The notes: generated from the letters alone by a model not told the origin. A stretch of 64,000 nt of DNA from Variovorax sp. PAMC26660 (GCF_014302995.1 NZ_CP060295.1:558001-622000); one strand, 5' to 3'; counted from the stretch's first letter, positions 1 through 8,778 are shown. Made by a program: numbers and translations.

Positions 1-961
1 GCGCGGGATCGAAATGAACGAACTGCGGCGCGCCGAAGGCTTCGCGCGACGCGGTGGAGAGCGATTGCTCGATGCCCTGCGCGCCAAGGCGTGCGCAGGT
101 GGCGGCGTCTTCACTGCACTGGCGCAGCAAGGTGGCAAGCGGTGCGGGCGTGTGCGCGCCCAGCCCCGGCTCGCCGGCCGCGCCGCCGTGCAGCAGCGCG
201 CGCACGGTCCAGGCGGTTTGCATCAGGTCGCGTGCCACGGCCGCAGCATGTGCGGATGCGGAGGCCTGTTGCGCGCGCGACCAGCCGATGATCAGCACGC
301 CGTGATCGCGCGGATGCACGAGCGCATGCGCGGGCGACAGGTCGCGGTGCGTCCAGCCGGCGCCATGCACGAAGGCCAGCACTTCGAGCATGCGGCGCCA
401 GATCCAGACGGCATGGCGCGCATCGATGCCCTGCGGGTTGGCCTGCAGCACATCCTGCAGGCTGCCCCAGAAGCCGGTCGGGTGGCGCAGCACCAGCGCC
501 TGCCGTGCGCCATCGCCCAGGCCTTCGGCCACACCCACGCCCAGCGGCTGCGGCAGCCGGCGTGTGAAGTAGGCAGCACCCGCCACCGACAGCGCCTGCA
601 AAGCCTGCAGCACGACGCCTTCGCGCGCGAGCACGCCGTTGGCGGCCGAGTCGCGCGCCAGCTTGAACGTGACGCGCTCGGGCAGCGCGCCCAACCGTTC
701 GGCGAGCAGCACTTCGCTGTGCTCGCCGGTGGCCAGCGGTGCCAGCACGCGGTAGCGCGACTCACGCCACGTCAGGATGCGACCGCCGGCCACGTCGGCA
801 TTGGCCCGGCGCAGCGCGGCACGAAAGCTCTCGCGCTCGACCGTCTCCTCGCCGCGCGTGATCGTGGCGCCGCAGTAGCTGCAGTTGACGGTGCGCCAGC
901 GCGCGGCGCGCGGCAGCGGTGCGGAACATTGAGGGCAGCTCAGGGCGAGCAGCGACAGCAT
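1..961 (-). CDS. Zinc-ribbon protein with degenerate protein-kinase fold (3' end outside window)
   Basis: About 320 codons are visible, starting at the ATG at 961 and running off the left edge. The N-terminus carries two CxxC pairs (CPQC near residue 9, CSYC near 28), a zinc ribbon. A Ser/Thr-kinase-like domain follows: a glycine-loop-like stretch ATGEHSEVLLAE near 82-93, a candidate ATP lysine K100 in VTFKLAR, an alpha-C-like Glu in AREGVVL, and the catalytic loop THRDLSPAHAL with D207. The Asn that follows HRD is His here, and the DFG position reads IGW (about 225-227), so metal binding is probably impaired. It starts 8 bp after the stop of the CBS-domain membrane protein, so the two are probably co-transcribed. 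The kinase fold is inferred from these motifs; the substrate is unknown and an inactive scaffold role is possible. Confidence 0.6.
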   Translation of the reverse strand, partial: MLSLLALSCPQCSAPLPRAARWRTVNCSYCGATITRGEETVERESFRAALRRANADVAGGRILTWRESRYRVLAPLATGEHSEVLLAERLGALPERVTFKLARDSAANGVLAREGVVLQALQALSVAGAAYFTRRLPQPLGVGVAEGLGDGARQALVLRHPTGFWGSLQDVLQANPQGIDARHAVWIWRRMLEVLAFVHGAGWTHRDLSPAHALVHPRDHGVLIIGWSRAQQASASAHAAAVARDLMQTAWTVRALLHGGAAGEPGLGAHTPAPLATLLRQCSEDAATCARLGAQGIEQSLSTASREAFGAPQFVHFDPA

Positions 962-969
962 GCCCGGCC

Positions 970-2280
970 TCAGTCTTCTTCGCGCGCGGCGGGGTCAGGC
1001 GACGCCAGCACGCGGTCGATGCGACGGCCTTCGAGCGTGACGATCTCGAAGCACCAACCCGCGCAGTCGATGTGCTCGCCCACCTCGGGCAGATGGCCGG
1101 ACACCGACATCAGCAGGCCCGCCACCGTGTTGTAGCGCCCGCGCTCTTCGTCGGGCAGCTCGCGGATGCCGAGCCGCGCGCGCAGCTCGGACACCGGCAT
1201 CAGGCCATCCAGCTCCCACACGCCGTCGGGTCGCTGGCGCGCCCAGGCGTCAGTCTGCATGCCGGGCTGCAGTTCGCCGGTGATGGCTTCGAGCAGGTCG
1301 CGCGGGGTCATGAGGCCCTGCACCACGCCGTATTCGTCGACCACGAAGACCAGGCGGCCGGCGCGCGCGCGGAACTGCTCCAGCAGCTCCATGCCGGTGA
1401 GCGTCTCGGGCACGAACACGGCGGGCGTGGCTTCCTGGCCCAGCACGCCAGGGTATGCAGCGCCCAGGCGCAACAGGTGCGCCACGCTGATCACGCCGAC
1501 CACGTCATCCAGCGAATTGCGGCATACGGGGTACCAGGAATGCACGAGGTTGAGCGCCGCCGCATCCGCCACCTTCTGCAGCGCCTGCGACACGGAGTTG
1601 GACGCGTCGAGCCATTCGATGTCGGCCCGCGGGACCATCAGCGACGACAGGCGCCTGTCATCCAGGTGAAACACATTGCGCACCATCTGGTGCTCATGGT
1701 GTTCGATGACGCCGGCGTCCACGCCTTCTTCGAGGCTGGCCGAGATTTCTTCCTCGGTCACCGAACGGGCCGCGTTGGCGTCGATGCGCAGCAGCCGCAG
1801 CATGGTGGCCGTGGCACCCGCCAGCAGCCACACGAAGGGCTTGGCCGCCTTGGCCAGCCCGCGCATCGGGCGCGACACGAAGCGGGCCACCGGCTCGGGG
1901 TAGAGCTGGCCGATGCGCTTGGGCACCAGCTCGCCGAAGATGATCGTGAAGAAAGTGATGCAGGTCACCACCACCGCGGTGGAGGCAATGCTCGCGGTGC
2001 CCGCGCCCATGCCGACGCTTTCCATCCACACCGCGAGCGGCGCAGCGAAGGCGGCCTCGCCGACGATGCCGCTGAGCATGCCGATGGAGGTGATGCCGAT
2101 CTGCACCGTCGAGAGGAATTGCGTGGGCGATTCCATCAACTTGAGCGCGGCTTCGGCGCCGGTGTCTCCCGTTTCGGCCAGGGCCGCGAGGCGTGCGCGC
2201 CGGCTGGTGGAAAGGGCCATTTCGGACATTGCGAACGCCGCATTGAGCGTGGTCAGCAAGGCCAGCAGGAAAACATCCAT
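970..2280 (-). CDS. Hemolysin/CorC-family membrane protein with CBS domains (CNNM/HlyC type)
   Basis: A 436-residue protein with the usual order of the family: a DUF21 membrane domain (about 1-190, three or four hydrophobic segments starting at MDVFLLALL), a CBS-domain pair (about 200-330) and a C-terminal CorC_HlyC domain. Relatives are linked to Mg2+/Co2+ efflux or ion homeostasis at the inner membrane, and the CBS pair normally binds adenine nucleotides. The ATG at 2280 is chosen because homologues begin at this point; an in-frame GTG at 2310 would add ten residues and overlap apaH. No clear ribosome binding site is seen at either start. The gene is divergent from apaH with only 23 bp between starts, so promoters must lie inside the neighbouring coding regions. 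Confidence 0.85.
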   Translation of the reverse strand: MDVFLLALLTTLNAAFAMSEMALSTSRRARLAALAETGDTGAEAALKLMESPTQFLSTVQIGITSIGMLSGIVGEAAFAAPLAVWMESVGMGAGTASIASTAVVVTCITFFTIIFGELVPKRIGQLYPEPVARFVSRPMRGLAKAAKPFVWLLAGATATMLRLLRIDANAARSVTEEEISASLEEGVDAGVIEHHEHQMVRNVFHLDDRRLSSLMVPRADIEWLDASNSVSQALQKVADAAALNLVHSWYPVCRNSLDDVVGVISVAHLLRLGAAYPGVLGQEATPAVFVPETLTGMELLEQFRARAGRLVFVVDEYGVVQGLMTPRDLLEAITGELQPGMQTDAWARQRPDGVWELDGLMPVSELRARLGIRELPDEERGRYNTVAGLLMSVSGHLPEVGEHIDCAGWCFEIVTLEGRRIDRVLASPDPAAREED

Positions 2281-2303
2281 GAACGGGGGGAGAGAATGAA
2301 GGA

Positions 2304-3161
2304 ATGTCACTTTACTTGATCGGCGACGTCCAGGGCTGCGACCCTGCCCTCCAACGGCTGCTCAACGAGATCGCGTTCTCGCCCAGCCGCGACACCATCG
2401 TGCTGCTCGGCGACCTCGTGAACCGGGGCCCCGATTCGGCCGCCGTGCTGCGGCGCGTGCAGGGTTACGGAGGCTCGGCGCTGAGCCTGCTGGGCAATCA
2501 CGACCTGCACCTGCTGGGCGTGGCGCACGGGGCGCGCAAGGCCGGCCGCAAAGACACGCTGGCCGATCTGCTGGCCGCGCCCGACAGCGAGGCGATGCTC
2601 GACTGGGTGCGTCAGCAGCACATGGCGCTGCACATGCAGATCGGCCAGGGCGAGAAGGCGGGCGACCTGCTGATGGTTCATGCGGGGGTGTTGCCGCAGT
2701 GGACGGTGGGCGACACGCTGGTGCTGGCGGCCGAGGTCGAATCGGTGCTGCGCGGGCCGGCATTGGGCGATTTCCTGCTCACCATGTACGGCAACGAGCC
2801 TGATGAATGGCGCGACACGCTGACGGGCAACGCGCGGCTGCGCGCCATCGTGAACGCCCTGACGCGCCTGCGCTTTTGCACGGCCGATGGCGTGATGGAG
2901 TTCGAGGCCAAGGACAGTGCGGCCACTGCACCTGAGGGCTTCATGCCCTGGTTCGACGTGCCCGGCCGCAAGACCGCCAAGGCCACCGTCGCTTTCGGCC
3001 ATTGGTCGACGCTGGGCTGGCTCTCGCGGCCCGACCTGCTGTCGACGGACACCGGATGCGTCTGGGGCGGTTGCCTGAGCGCGGTGCGTATCGGCGCGAC
3101 GCTGGACGAGCGCGAGCTGATCCAGGTGAAGTGCGAGCAGGCGCAAAAGCCCGGGGGCTGA
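2304..3161 (+). CDS. apaH: Symmetrical bis(5'-nucleosyl)-tetraphosphatase
   Basis: A 285-residue cytosolic metallophosphatase that hydrolyses Ap4A to two ADP. The phosphoesterase motifs are in order: GDVQGC (about 7-12), GDLVNRGPDS, then GNHDLHLLG, followed by HAG further on. Length and start MSLYLIGDVQGC match the ApaH family. A good ribosome binding site (GGGGGGAGAG) lies about 10 bp upstream of the ATG at 2304. It is divergent from the CBS-domain protein and converges on the acetyltransferase gene, with a large inverted-repeat element between them. Confidence 0.95.
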   Translation: MSLYLIGDVQGCDPALQRLLNEIAFSPSRDTIVLLGDLVNRGPDSAAVLRRVQGYGGSALSLLGNHDLHLLGVAHGARKAGRKDTLADLLAAPDSEAMLDWVRQQHMALHMQIGQGEKAGDLLMVHAGVLPQWTVGDTLVLAAEVESVLRGPALGDFLLTMYGNEPDEWRDTLTGNARLRAIVNALTRLRFCTADGVMEFEAKDSAATAPEGFMPWFDVPGRKTAKATVAFGHWSTLGWLSRPDLLSTDTGCVWGGCLSAVRIGATLDERELIQVKCEQAQKPGG

Positions 3162-3200
3162 GCAGTTCAGTTCAGAGCGCTGGTGTTCAGGCGCTGTAGT

Positions 3201-3449
3201 TCAGGGCGAGTGCGTATGACACCGGGTGCTCCCCTCCGCGAATGTCCCCCGCTTCGCTCCTCCTTTATTTCGCTGCGGGGAGCACCCGGTGTCATTCGCA
3301 CATGGGCACGCTGCTGGTGATCCTGCGATCAATGACCGCTCTGTCCAGCGCTCGCGCCGATACGGGGCTCTTTTTAGCTAAATAAAGGAGGAGCGAAGCG
3401 GGGGACATTCGCGAAAAAGAGCACCGTGTCGGCGGGAGTGTCGCCCTGA
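3201..3449. repeat. 249-bp nested inverted-repeat element
   Basis: Fills most of the 321-bp gap between convergent apaH and the acetyltransferase gene. Positions 3237-3270 and 3380-3413 form a perfect 34-bp inverted repeat. Outside it the arms keep pairing imperfectly to 3201-3209 (TCAGGGCGA) and 3441-3449. A second palindrome sits in the left half: 3210-3234 pairs with 3277-3301 with one mismatch in 25. The left arm can therefore fold two mutually exclusive ways. No coding frame or transposase is present, so this looks like a REP- or MITE-like element that may also act as a bidirectional transcription stop. Just upstream (3165-3206) the short word GTTCAG recurs several times. Confidence 0.85.
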
Positions 3450-3482
3450 ACAGCAGCAGCGCCCAAACCGTAAACCGTCATC

Positions 3483-4208
3483 TCATTCAGTGGCAACAGA
3501 AGGCAGCCGGAACCTGTCGAGAGCCATGCGCTGCTGCCCCTGCGCATCGAAGTTCGCGGGCGACAACCACCGCTCGAACGCCGTGCGCAACGCCGGCCAT
3601 TCGCTGTCGATGATCGAGAACCACGCCGCGTCGCGGCTGCGGCCCTTGTAGATGCTGTACTGCCGGAACACGCCCTCGGCCTGAAAGCCCAGACGGGCGG
3701 CCGCGCGCTTCGATGGTTCGTTGAAGCTGTCGCACTTCCATTCGTAGCGCCGGTAGCCCAGGGTGTCGAAAGCCAGCTTCATCAGCAGGTACTGCGCTTC
3801 GGTGGACATCGGGGTGTGCTTGAGCAGCGGCGAGAAATTGACGTGGCCGACTTCGATCACACCGTTCGCTGCATCGATGCGCATCAACGACAACGTGCCG
3901 ACCGCACGGCCGCTCTGCCTGTCGATGACGGCGAAGTGCAACGGGTCCGTGCTCTGCGAAAGGCGCTCGATGTGGGCGCGCGTGGCGTTCAGGTCGGCGG
4001 GCCGCTCGACGCCCAGGTAAGTCCAATCGCGCCCGTCGGGGGCTTGCGCGTAGGCGGCGTACAGGTCGTCGGCGTGCTTCGCGGCGTTCACTGGTTCGAG
4101 CTTGCAATAGCGGCCTTCGATGGGCTCGCGCGGTGGCTGCGGGCAGGCGCTCCATTCGGGCATGAGGGGGCCGAGGGATTGACCGTGTTCGTTGTGGCGG
4201 ACTGGCAT
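3483..4208 (-). CDS. GNAT family N-acetyltransferase (RimJ/RimL type)
   Basis: A 241-residue protein of the GNAT fold, predicted to move an acetyl group from acetyl-CoA to an amine. Recognisable stretches are FAVIDRQSGRAVGTLSLMRID (beta strands 2-4), VIEVGHVNFSPLLK, and YEWKCDSFNEPSKRAAARLGFQAEG, the usual C-terminal helix-strand of RimL-like enzymes acting on protein or small-molecule amines. The start at 4208 is the first ATG; an internal Met at residue 16 is an alternative. It is divergent from the MocR-type regulator, which suggests that regulator may control it. The actual acceptor cannot be told. Confidence 0.85.
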   Translation of the reverse strand: MPVRHNEHGQSLGPLMPEWSACPQPPREPIEGRYCKLEPVNAAKHADDLYAAYAQAPDGRDWTYLGVERPADLNATRAHIERLSQSTDPLHFAVIDRQSGRAVGTLSLMRIDAANGVIEVGHVNFSPLLKHTPMSTEAQYLLMKLAFDTLGYRRYEWKCDSFNEPSKRAAARLGFQAEGVFRQYSIYKGRSRDAAWFSIIDSEWPALRTAFERWLSPANFDAQGQQRMALDRFRLPSVATE

Positions 4209-4330
4209 GGAAGGGACTTTCGGAACAAAGGGAACGGCATCGCCGGAGACCTATAAAGTACGCGGAACGTGGCGCCACCGGAAGCACCACGATCAATGCT
4301 TTTCATGGTGCCACGCGCATCTGCCCTTTC

Positions 4331-5815
4331 ATGACCGATTCGCCGGACCCCGTTACCACCACGCTGCTCGAAGCCGCCCTTGTGAAAGACCGCGACGCGG
4401 GCTCGATGCAGCGCCAGTTGCACGACCGCCTCAAGCGCGCCATCCTCGACGGCAGCCTGGCGCCGGGCAGCCGGTTGCCGGGCTCGCGTGCGCTGGCCGA
4501 GGCGCTCTCGATCTCGCGCAACACCGTCACCGCGACCTACGAACACCTGGCCGCCGAAGGCTATGTACAGCCCGACCGGCAGGGCACGCGCGTGACCGAA
4601 CTGTCGTCGCCCGTACTTCTCGCACGCCCCGCACGCACCGGCAAGCCAGACGCCATGCCGTCCACCGCGCAGCGCCTGCTTCATATCCGGCCCAGCGCAC
4701 CGCGTGCCGCGATGGATGCGGCCTTGCGGCCCGGCGTGCCCGCGCTGTCGCACTTTCCCATGGCCGCGTGGCGGCGCTCGCTCGACCGCGCGATGCGCAA
4801 CGCCAGCCCCGCCACGCTCGGCTATGGCGATCCGCTGGGCGAGCCGCAGTTGCGCGCCGCCATCGCGCGGCACCTGGCCATTGCGCGCGGCGTGCGCTGC
4901 GAGCCACACCAGGTCGTCATTGCCGAAGGTGCGCAGGAAGCCATCACCCTGTGCGTGCGGCTGCTGTCGAACCCCGGCGAGATCGGCTGGGTCGAAGACC
5001 CTGGCTATCGCGGCGTGAAGGCGGCCATGCATGCGGGCGACCTGCGCATCGTGCCGCTGCGGCTCGATGCCGAAGGCCTGTGCGTGAGCGAGCGCGACTG
5101 GCAGAAGCACCCGCCCCGGCTGATCTACACCACGCCCTCGCACCAGTACCCGGCCGGCACGGTGCTGAGCATCGCGCGCCGGCTGGCGCTGATCGCGCAG
5201 GCGCGCCATCACGGTGCCTGGATCATCGAGGACGACTACGACAGCGAGTTCCGCCACAACGGCGAGCCCATCGGCGCAATGCAGGGGCTGGTGGCGCAGG
5301 CACCGGTGCTCTACGTCGGCACCTTCAGCAAGACGATGTTCCCGTCGCTGCGCCTGGGCTTCCTGGTGCTGCCCGAACAGCTCGTGGCCGCCGTGCAGTC
5401 GCCGCTGGAAGAAATGCTGCGCGGCGGCCACCGGCACGAGCAACTGGCCATGGCCGACTTCATCGAGAGCGGCCAGTTCAGCCGGCACCTGGGCCGCATG
5501 CGGCGGCTGTACCGCGACCGGCAGCAGGCCCTGCGACTGGCGCTGGGCAAGCACTTCAAGGTGCCGCACGAGATCGACGGCGGCCACTGCGGCTTGCACC
5601 TGACCGTGCGGCTGCCCGAGCGCTTCGACGACCGCCGGATCGCAGCCGATGCCTTGCGCCATCGCATCGCGCCGTCGGCGCTGTCAGGCTTCGCGATGCA
5701 GCCGACGCCTTCGGACAACGGGCTGGTGCTGGGCTATGGCAACACGCCGGCCGAACTCTTTGAGCCGCTGGTCAAGCGGCTGTCGCAGTTGGCGCGCGCG
5801 GCCGAACGTGCCTGA
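4331..5815 (+). CDS. MocR/PdxR-type GntR regulator with aminotransferase domain
   Basis: 494 residues. The N-terminus (about 20-90) is a GntR winged helix-turn-helix (HDRLKRAILDGSLAPG... LAEALSISRNTVTATYEHL). The rest is a fold-type-I aminotransferase domain with the PLP Schiff-base lysine in FSKTMFPSLRLGF (about residue 333) and the DDYDSEF aspartate. Family members are PLP- or ligand-responsive regulators, often of vitamin B6 or amino-acid genes. It is divergent from the GNAT gene; the 122-bp gap holds GTGGCGCCAC (4269-4278) and GGTGCCAC (4307-4314), possible operator halves. Its stop abuts the stop of the convergent receptor gene in the hexamer TGATCA. Confidence 0.88.
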   Translation: MTDSPDPVTTTLLEAALVKDRDAGSMQRQLHDRLKRAILDGSLAPGSRLPGSRALAEALSISRNTVTATYEHLAAEGYVQPDRQGTRVTELSSPVLLARPARTGKPDAMPSTAQRLLHIRPSAPRAAMDAALRPGVPALSHFPMAAWRRSLDRAMRNASPATLGYGDPLGEPQLRAAIARHLAIARGVRCEPHQVVIAEGAQEAITLCVRLLSNPGEIGWVEDPGYRGVKAAMHAGDLRIVPLRLDAEGLCVSERDWQKHPPRLIYTTPSHQYPAGTVLSIARRLALIAQARHHGAWIIEDDYDSEFRHNGEPIGAMQGLVAQAPVLYVGTFSKTMFPSLRLGFLVLPEQLVAAVQSPLEEMLRGGHRHEQLAMADFIESGQFSRHLGRMRRLYRDRQQALRLALGKHFKVPHEIDGGHCGLHLTVRLPERFDDRRIAADALRHRIAPSALSGFAMQPTPSDNGLVLGYGNTPAELFEPLVKRLSQLARAAERA

Positions 5816-6787
5816 TCAACCCGCCACGCCGAAGCCGGTGTCGAAGGTGCCCTTCACGTCGAGCGGCTGCTTGATGAGTCCGACCTGCCGGTAGAAGTCC
5901 GCCGTGCCCTGCTGGTCGGCGATGACCTGCGCGTCGATGGCCACCCACTTCTGCTGACGGCGCTCGAACTGCAGCTTGGCGGCCTCGGGCGGGATACCGA
6001 TGATGCGTGCGAGCGCAGCCGAGTAGGCATCGACGTTGCGGTACGACCAGAGCTGTGCCTTCACCACGCGCTGCAGAAAATCCTGCAGCACTGGCCGCTT
6101 GGCGGCAATGGCCGCATCGGTCGCCGCGAGGTAGCTCAGCCCCGGCAGCAGCCCGCGCCCGCTGACCAGCACGCGTGCATGGTGGCTGACTTCGGCCAGT
6201 GCGGTGTAGGGCTCCCAGGTAGCCCATGCATCGACCGAGCCCTGCGTCAGCGCGAGCTTGGCATCGGCCGGCGCAAGGAAACGGATGTTCACCTCCTCGG
6301 GCTTGAGCCCGGCCGCCGTGATGGCCTTGAGCGTGACGTAGTGGCCAATGGAGCCGCGGTTGGTTGCCACGCTCTTGCCCTTGAGGTCGGCCGCATTCTT
6401 CAGCGGTGAATCGGGCCGCACCAGCACGGCGGTGCCGTACGAGTCGGACCGGTTCGCGCCGATCGCCTTGACCCGCGTGCCGGCTGCGAGCGCGAAGATC
6501 AGCGGCGCGTCGCCGATGGGGCCGGAATCGACCGCTGCTGCGTTCAGCGCCTCGGCCAGCGGCGCGGCAGCCGGGAACTCGGACCACTGGATGTCGTAGC
6601 CCAGGCCTTCAAGGCCGCCGGCCGCTTCGAGCAGCGCACGCAGGCCGCCCTTCTGGTCGCCGGCCTTGAGCACGGGCCGCCCCTGCGCGCGTGCCTGCAA
6701 GGAAAACGCGGGCAACGCTACGGCGGTGGCAGCGGCAAGACCGTGGGTGATGAGCTGCCTACGCGATCTGTCGAGGTGTTTGTTCAT
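5816..6787 (-). CDS. Sulfonate-type ABC receptor 1 (SsuA-like periplasmic binding protein)
   Basis: 323 residues from the ATG at 6787; an in-frame start at 6808 would add seven residues. A signal peptide with a twin-arginine-like SRRQLIT near residue 11 is followed by a hydrophobic stretch ending ...LQARAQG. The mature protein has SsuA/NMT1-like features: GDQKGGLRALLEAAGGL, a ligand-hinge stretch IGDAPLIFALAAGT, and DLKGKSVATNRGSIGHY. It opens like receptor 4 of this island (GDQ.GGLR). It is the last gene of the minus-strand arm, after the cytochrome gene, and is presumed to deliver an organosulfonate or similar sulfur compound to the single permease/ATPase pair. Confidence 0.85.
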   Translation of the reverse strand: MNKHLDRSRRQLITHGLAAATAVALPAFSLQARAQGRPVLKAGDQKGGLRALLEAAGGLEGLGYDIQWSEFPAAAPLAEALNAAAVDSGPIGDAPLIFALAAGTRVKAIGANRSDSYGTAVLVRPDSPLKNAADLKGKSVATNRGSIGHYVTLKAITAAGLKPEEVNIRFLAPADAKLALTQGSVDAWATWEPYTALAEVSHHARVLVSGRGLLPGLSYLAATDAAIAAKRPVLQDFLQRVVKAQLWSYRNVDAYSAALARIIGIPPEAAKLQFERRQQKWVAIDAQVIADQQGTADFYRQVGLIKQPLDVKGTFDTGFGVAG

Positions 6788-6821
6788 GGGTTCTACGGTG
6801 TCGATCAATGGAAAAGGAAAT

Positions 6822-7979
6822 TCAGTGGATGAAACCGCCCTTGACGAAGCGCACGGGCTCCGCGTCCATGCGGGCGATCAGCGCGCCCAGTCCGTCGCCG
6901 GTGCCTGTCGCGGTCTTTGAGGGCACAGGCAGGCGCTCGCTGCGGCACAGCAAGTCGTCGTCGGACCAACCCGCCTTGCCGGGCTCGCCACGCGCGCGCA
7001 GCCAGCCGTCGCGGTCGGCGATGAGCTGGGTGCCGTCGAGCTGGTCGGTGCCGGCGATCAGCGCCAGCGCCTCCCATGCGGCGGGCGACTCGGCCACGCA
7101 GTCGGCGGAGGTCGACGCGTGCGACGACGGCGGCCTCAGCACCACGGTCACCAGCCTCGGATCTTCTGACGGCGCAACGTTGCCGGCCACGATGCGCAGC
7201 CGCTGCCCTCGCCAGCTCGCGAGCTGGCGCAGCGGCTTGACGCCGCATCGCACCGCCATGTCGGGCAGGCCGATGGGCTGCGGCCAGTTGCCGAGCGCAC
7301 GCAGGCTCTGGCCCGCACCCTGCGCCTTCATGAAATCGACCAGGGCCCAAGCGTCGGCCTCGTCCAGCTTGCCGCCGAAGCCGGGCATCGTGAACTTGCC
7401 TTGCTGCGCTTCGCGCGTGCCGTGAAGAATGCGCCAGAGCAAGTCACCATCAGCACGCCGCCACAGCAGCGGTCCGCTGAGGTTGGGCGGCCACACGGCC
7501 AGCGAAGCTGCGAGCGGGCCTTCGCCCTTGCCGTCCACGCCGTGGCAGGCGACACAGTGCTGGTCATAGAGCGCCCGCCCCTGCGCGATGGATGCGGCAG
7601 TGAAGCCCGTGGGCGACTGCTGAAAGCTCGTGGGTGTCGCAGGCACCAGCACCACGCGCGCCTCGGGCCAGGGCGCTGCGATCAGCAGCATCGGCACCAG
7701 CGCGAGAAAGTAGAGGCGCGGACGCCGCCAGAACACGGCAAGCAGCAGCGCGAGCACCGCCACGGCGACGAACACCAGCGTCCACGCCAAGCTGCGTGCT
7801 TGCCCCAGGTCGATCAGCAGGTTCTCGCCCGACAGCCGATGCGCCCACGGCCACGCTGGCTGTCCGTGCACCCGCGTCGCGAGCCCCAGCGCATCGAGCA
7901 CGCGCAGCAACTGCAATTGCGCGCCCTGTAGCAGGCCGATCAGCAGGTTGAGCCAATCGGCCTCGGGCGTGCTGTTCAT
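6822..7979 (-). CDS. Membrane-anchored c-type cytochrome in the ABC transporter operon
   Basis: 385 residues. Two hydrophobic segments (about 64-84 and 89-102) anchor a periplasmic cytochrome c domain with a single haem site CVACH (C142, C145, H146) and a likely axial Met198 in FTMPGFGG. About 150 further residues follow, including a CGVKPLRQLASWRGQRL stretch with no sure family. It lies between the ABC ATPase gene (1 bp away) and receptor 1, in the same direction. A haem protein within a sulfonate ABC operon is unusual. It could pass electrons from oxidation of sulfur compounds (sulfite, thiols) to the respiratory chain, but that is inference. Confidence 0.75.
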   Translation of the reverse strand: MNSTPEADWLNLLIGLLQGAQLQLLRVLDALGLATRVHGQPAWPWAHRLSGENLLIDLGQARSLAWTLVFVAVAVLALLLAVFWRRPRLYFLALVPMLLIAAPWPEARVVLVPATPTSFQQSPTGFTAASIAQGRALYDQHCVACHGVDGKGEGPLAASLAVWPPNLSGPLLWRRADGDLLWRILHGTREAQQGKFTMPGFGGKLDEADAWALVDFMKAQGAGQSLRALGNWPQPIGLPDMAVRCGVKPLRQLASWRGQRLRIVAGNVAPSEDPRLVTVVLRPPSSHASTSADCVAESPAAWEALALIAGTDQLDGTQLIADRDGWLRARGEPGKAGWSDDDLLCRSERLPVPSKTATGTGDGLGALIARMDAEPVRFVKGGFIH

Positions 7980-7980
7980 G

Positions 7981-8778
7981 TCACCAGGTGGCGTCGAGCC
8001 CCAGGTGCTTCAATGCTTCGTGGCGCAGCTCGGCCAGTCGCGCATGTCCACGGTGGCGCGGATACGGCAGGTCGACCACGATCTCGGCCGCGATGCGCGC
8101 CGGCCGGTCGCTCAGCACGATCACTCGGTTGGCAAGGAACAGCGCTTCTTCCACGTCGTGCGTGACCAGCAGCGCAGAGAAGCCCGCACGCTGCCACAGG
8201 TTGACCAACTCGCTCTGCATCGCGATGCGCGTGAGCGAGTCGAGCTTGCCAAGCGGCTCGTCGAGCACCAGCAGTTGCGGGTCGTTGACCAATGCGCGCG
8301 CCAGCGCCACGCGCTGCGCCATGCCGCCCGAGAGCTGATGCGGAAAGGCTTTCGCGAAATCGGTCAGGCCCACGAGCTTGAGCGCCTCATCGACACGCCC
8401 ACGCTGCGCCTTGAGCACGCCGCGTGCCTGCAGGCCCAGCGCCACGTTGTCCCACACGCTGCGCCAGGGGTAGAGCGTCGGGTCCTGGAAGACGACGATG
8501 CGTGATGGGTCGGGCCGCGTGATCTGCACGTCGTCCTGCGTGATGCGGCCGGCCGTGGCGGGTTCGAGGCCGGCCACCAGCCGCAACAGCGTTGACTTGC
8601 CGCAGCCGCTCGGCCCCAGCAGCGCGACGAACTCGCCCGGTTTCACGGTCAGGTCGATGTCATCGAGCACCTGCAGCGGCCCCGCCGGCACATCGAACCA
8701 GTGGCTCACACCGCGAATGTCGATGTGCGCGCCGGCCTTGCGAACGCTGGGCTCGGCGGCGGTGACGGCGTCTACCAT
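7981..8778 (-). CDS. ABC transporter ATP-binding protein (SsuB/TauB-like)
   Basis: 265 residues from the ATG at 8778, which overlaps the permease stop (ATGGTAG). Walker A GPSGCGKSTLL, Q-loop VFQDPTLYPW, signature LSGGMAQRVALARAL, Walker B LLVLDEPLGKLD and the H-loop TTHDVEEAL-like LLVTHDVEEAL are all present. Length and motifs match nitrate/sulfonate/taurine importers, and it powers the neighbouring permease at the cytoplasmic face. The frame stays open far upstream, but that part has no ABC features and runs inside the permease gene. Confidence 0.93.
   Translation of the reverse strand: MVDAVTAAEPSVRKAGAHIDIRGVSHWFDVPAGPLQVLDDIDLTVKPGEFVALLGPSGCGKSTLLRLVAGLEPATAGRITQDDVQITRPDPSRIVVFQDPTLYPWRSVWDNVALGLQARGVLKAQRGRVDEALKLVGLTDFAKAFPHQLSGGMAQRVALARALVNDPQLLVLDEPLGKLDSLTRIAMQSELVNLWQRAGFSALLVTHDVEEALFLANRVIVLSDRPARIAAEIVVDLPYPRHRGHARLAELRHEALKHLGLDATW

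Noticed and set aside
14..1135. Long plus-strand open frame over the kinase-like gene
   Set aside because: Frame lies opposite a better minus-strand frame with zinc-ribbon and kinase motifs; its own translation is low-complexity Arg/Ala/Gln typical of antisense GC-rich DNA.
3201..3449. Insertion sequence
   Set aside because: There is no transposase frame and no clear target duplication, so only a repeat element is called.
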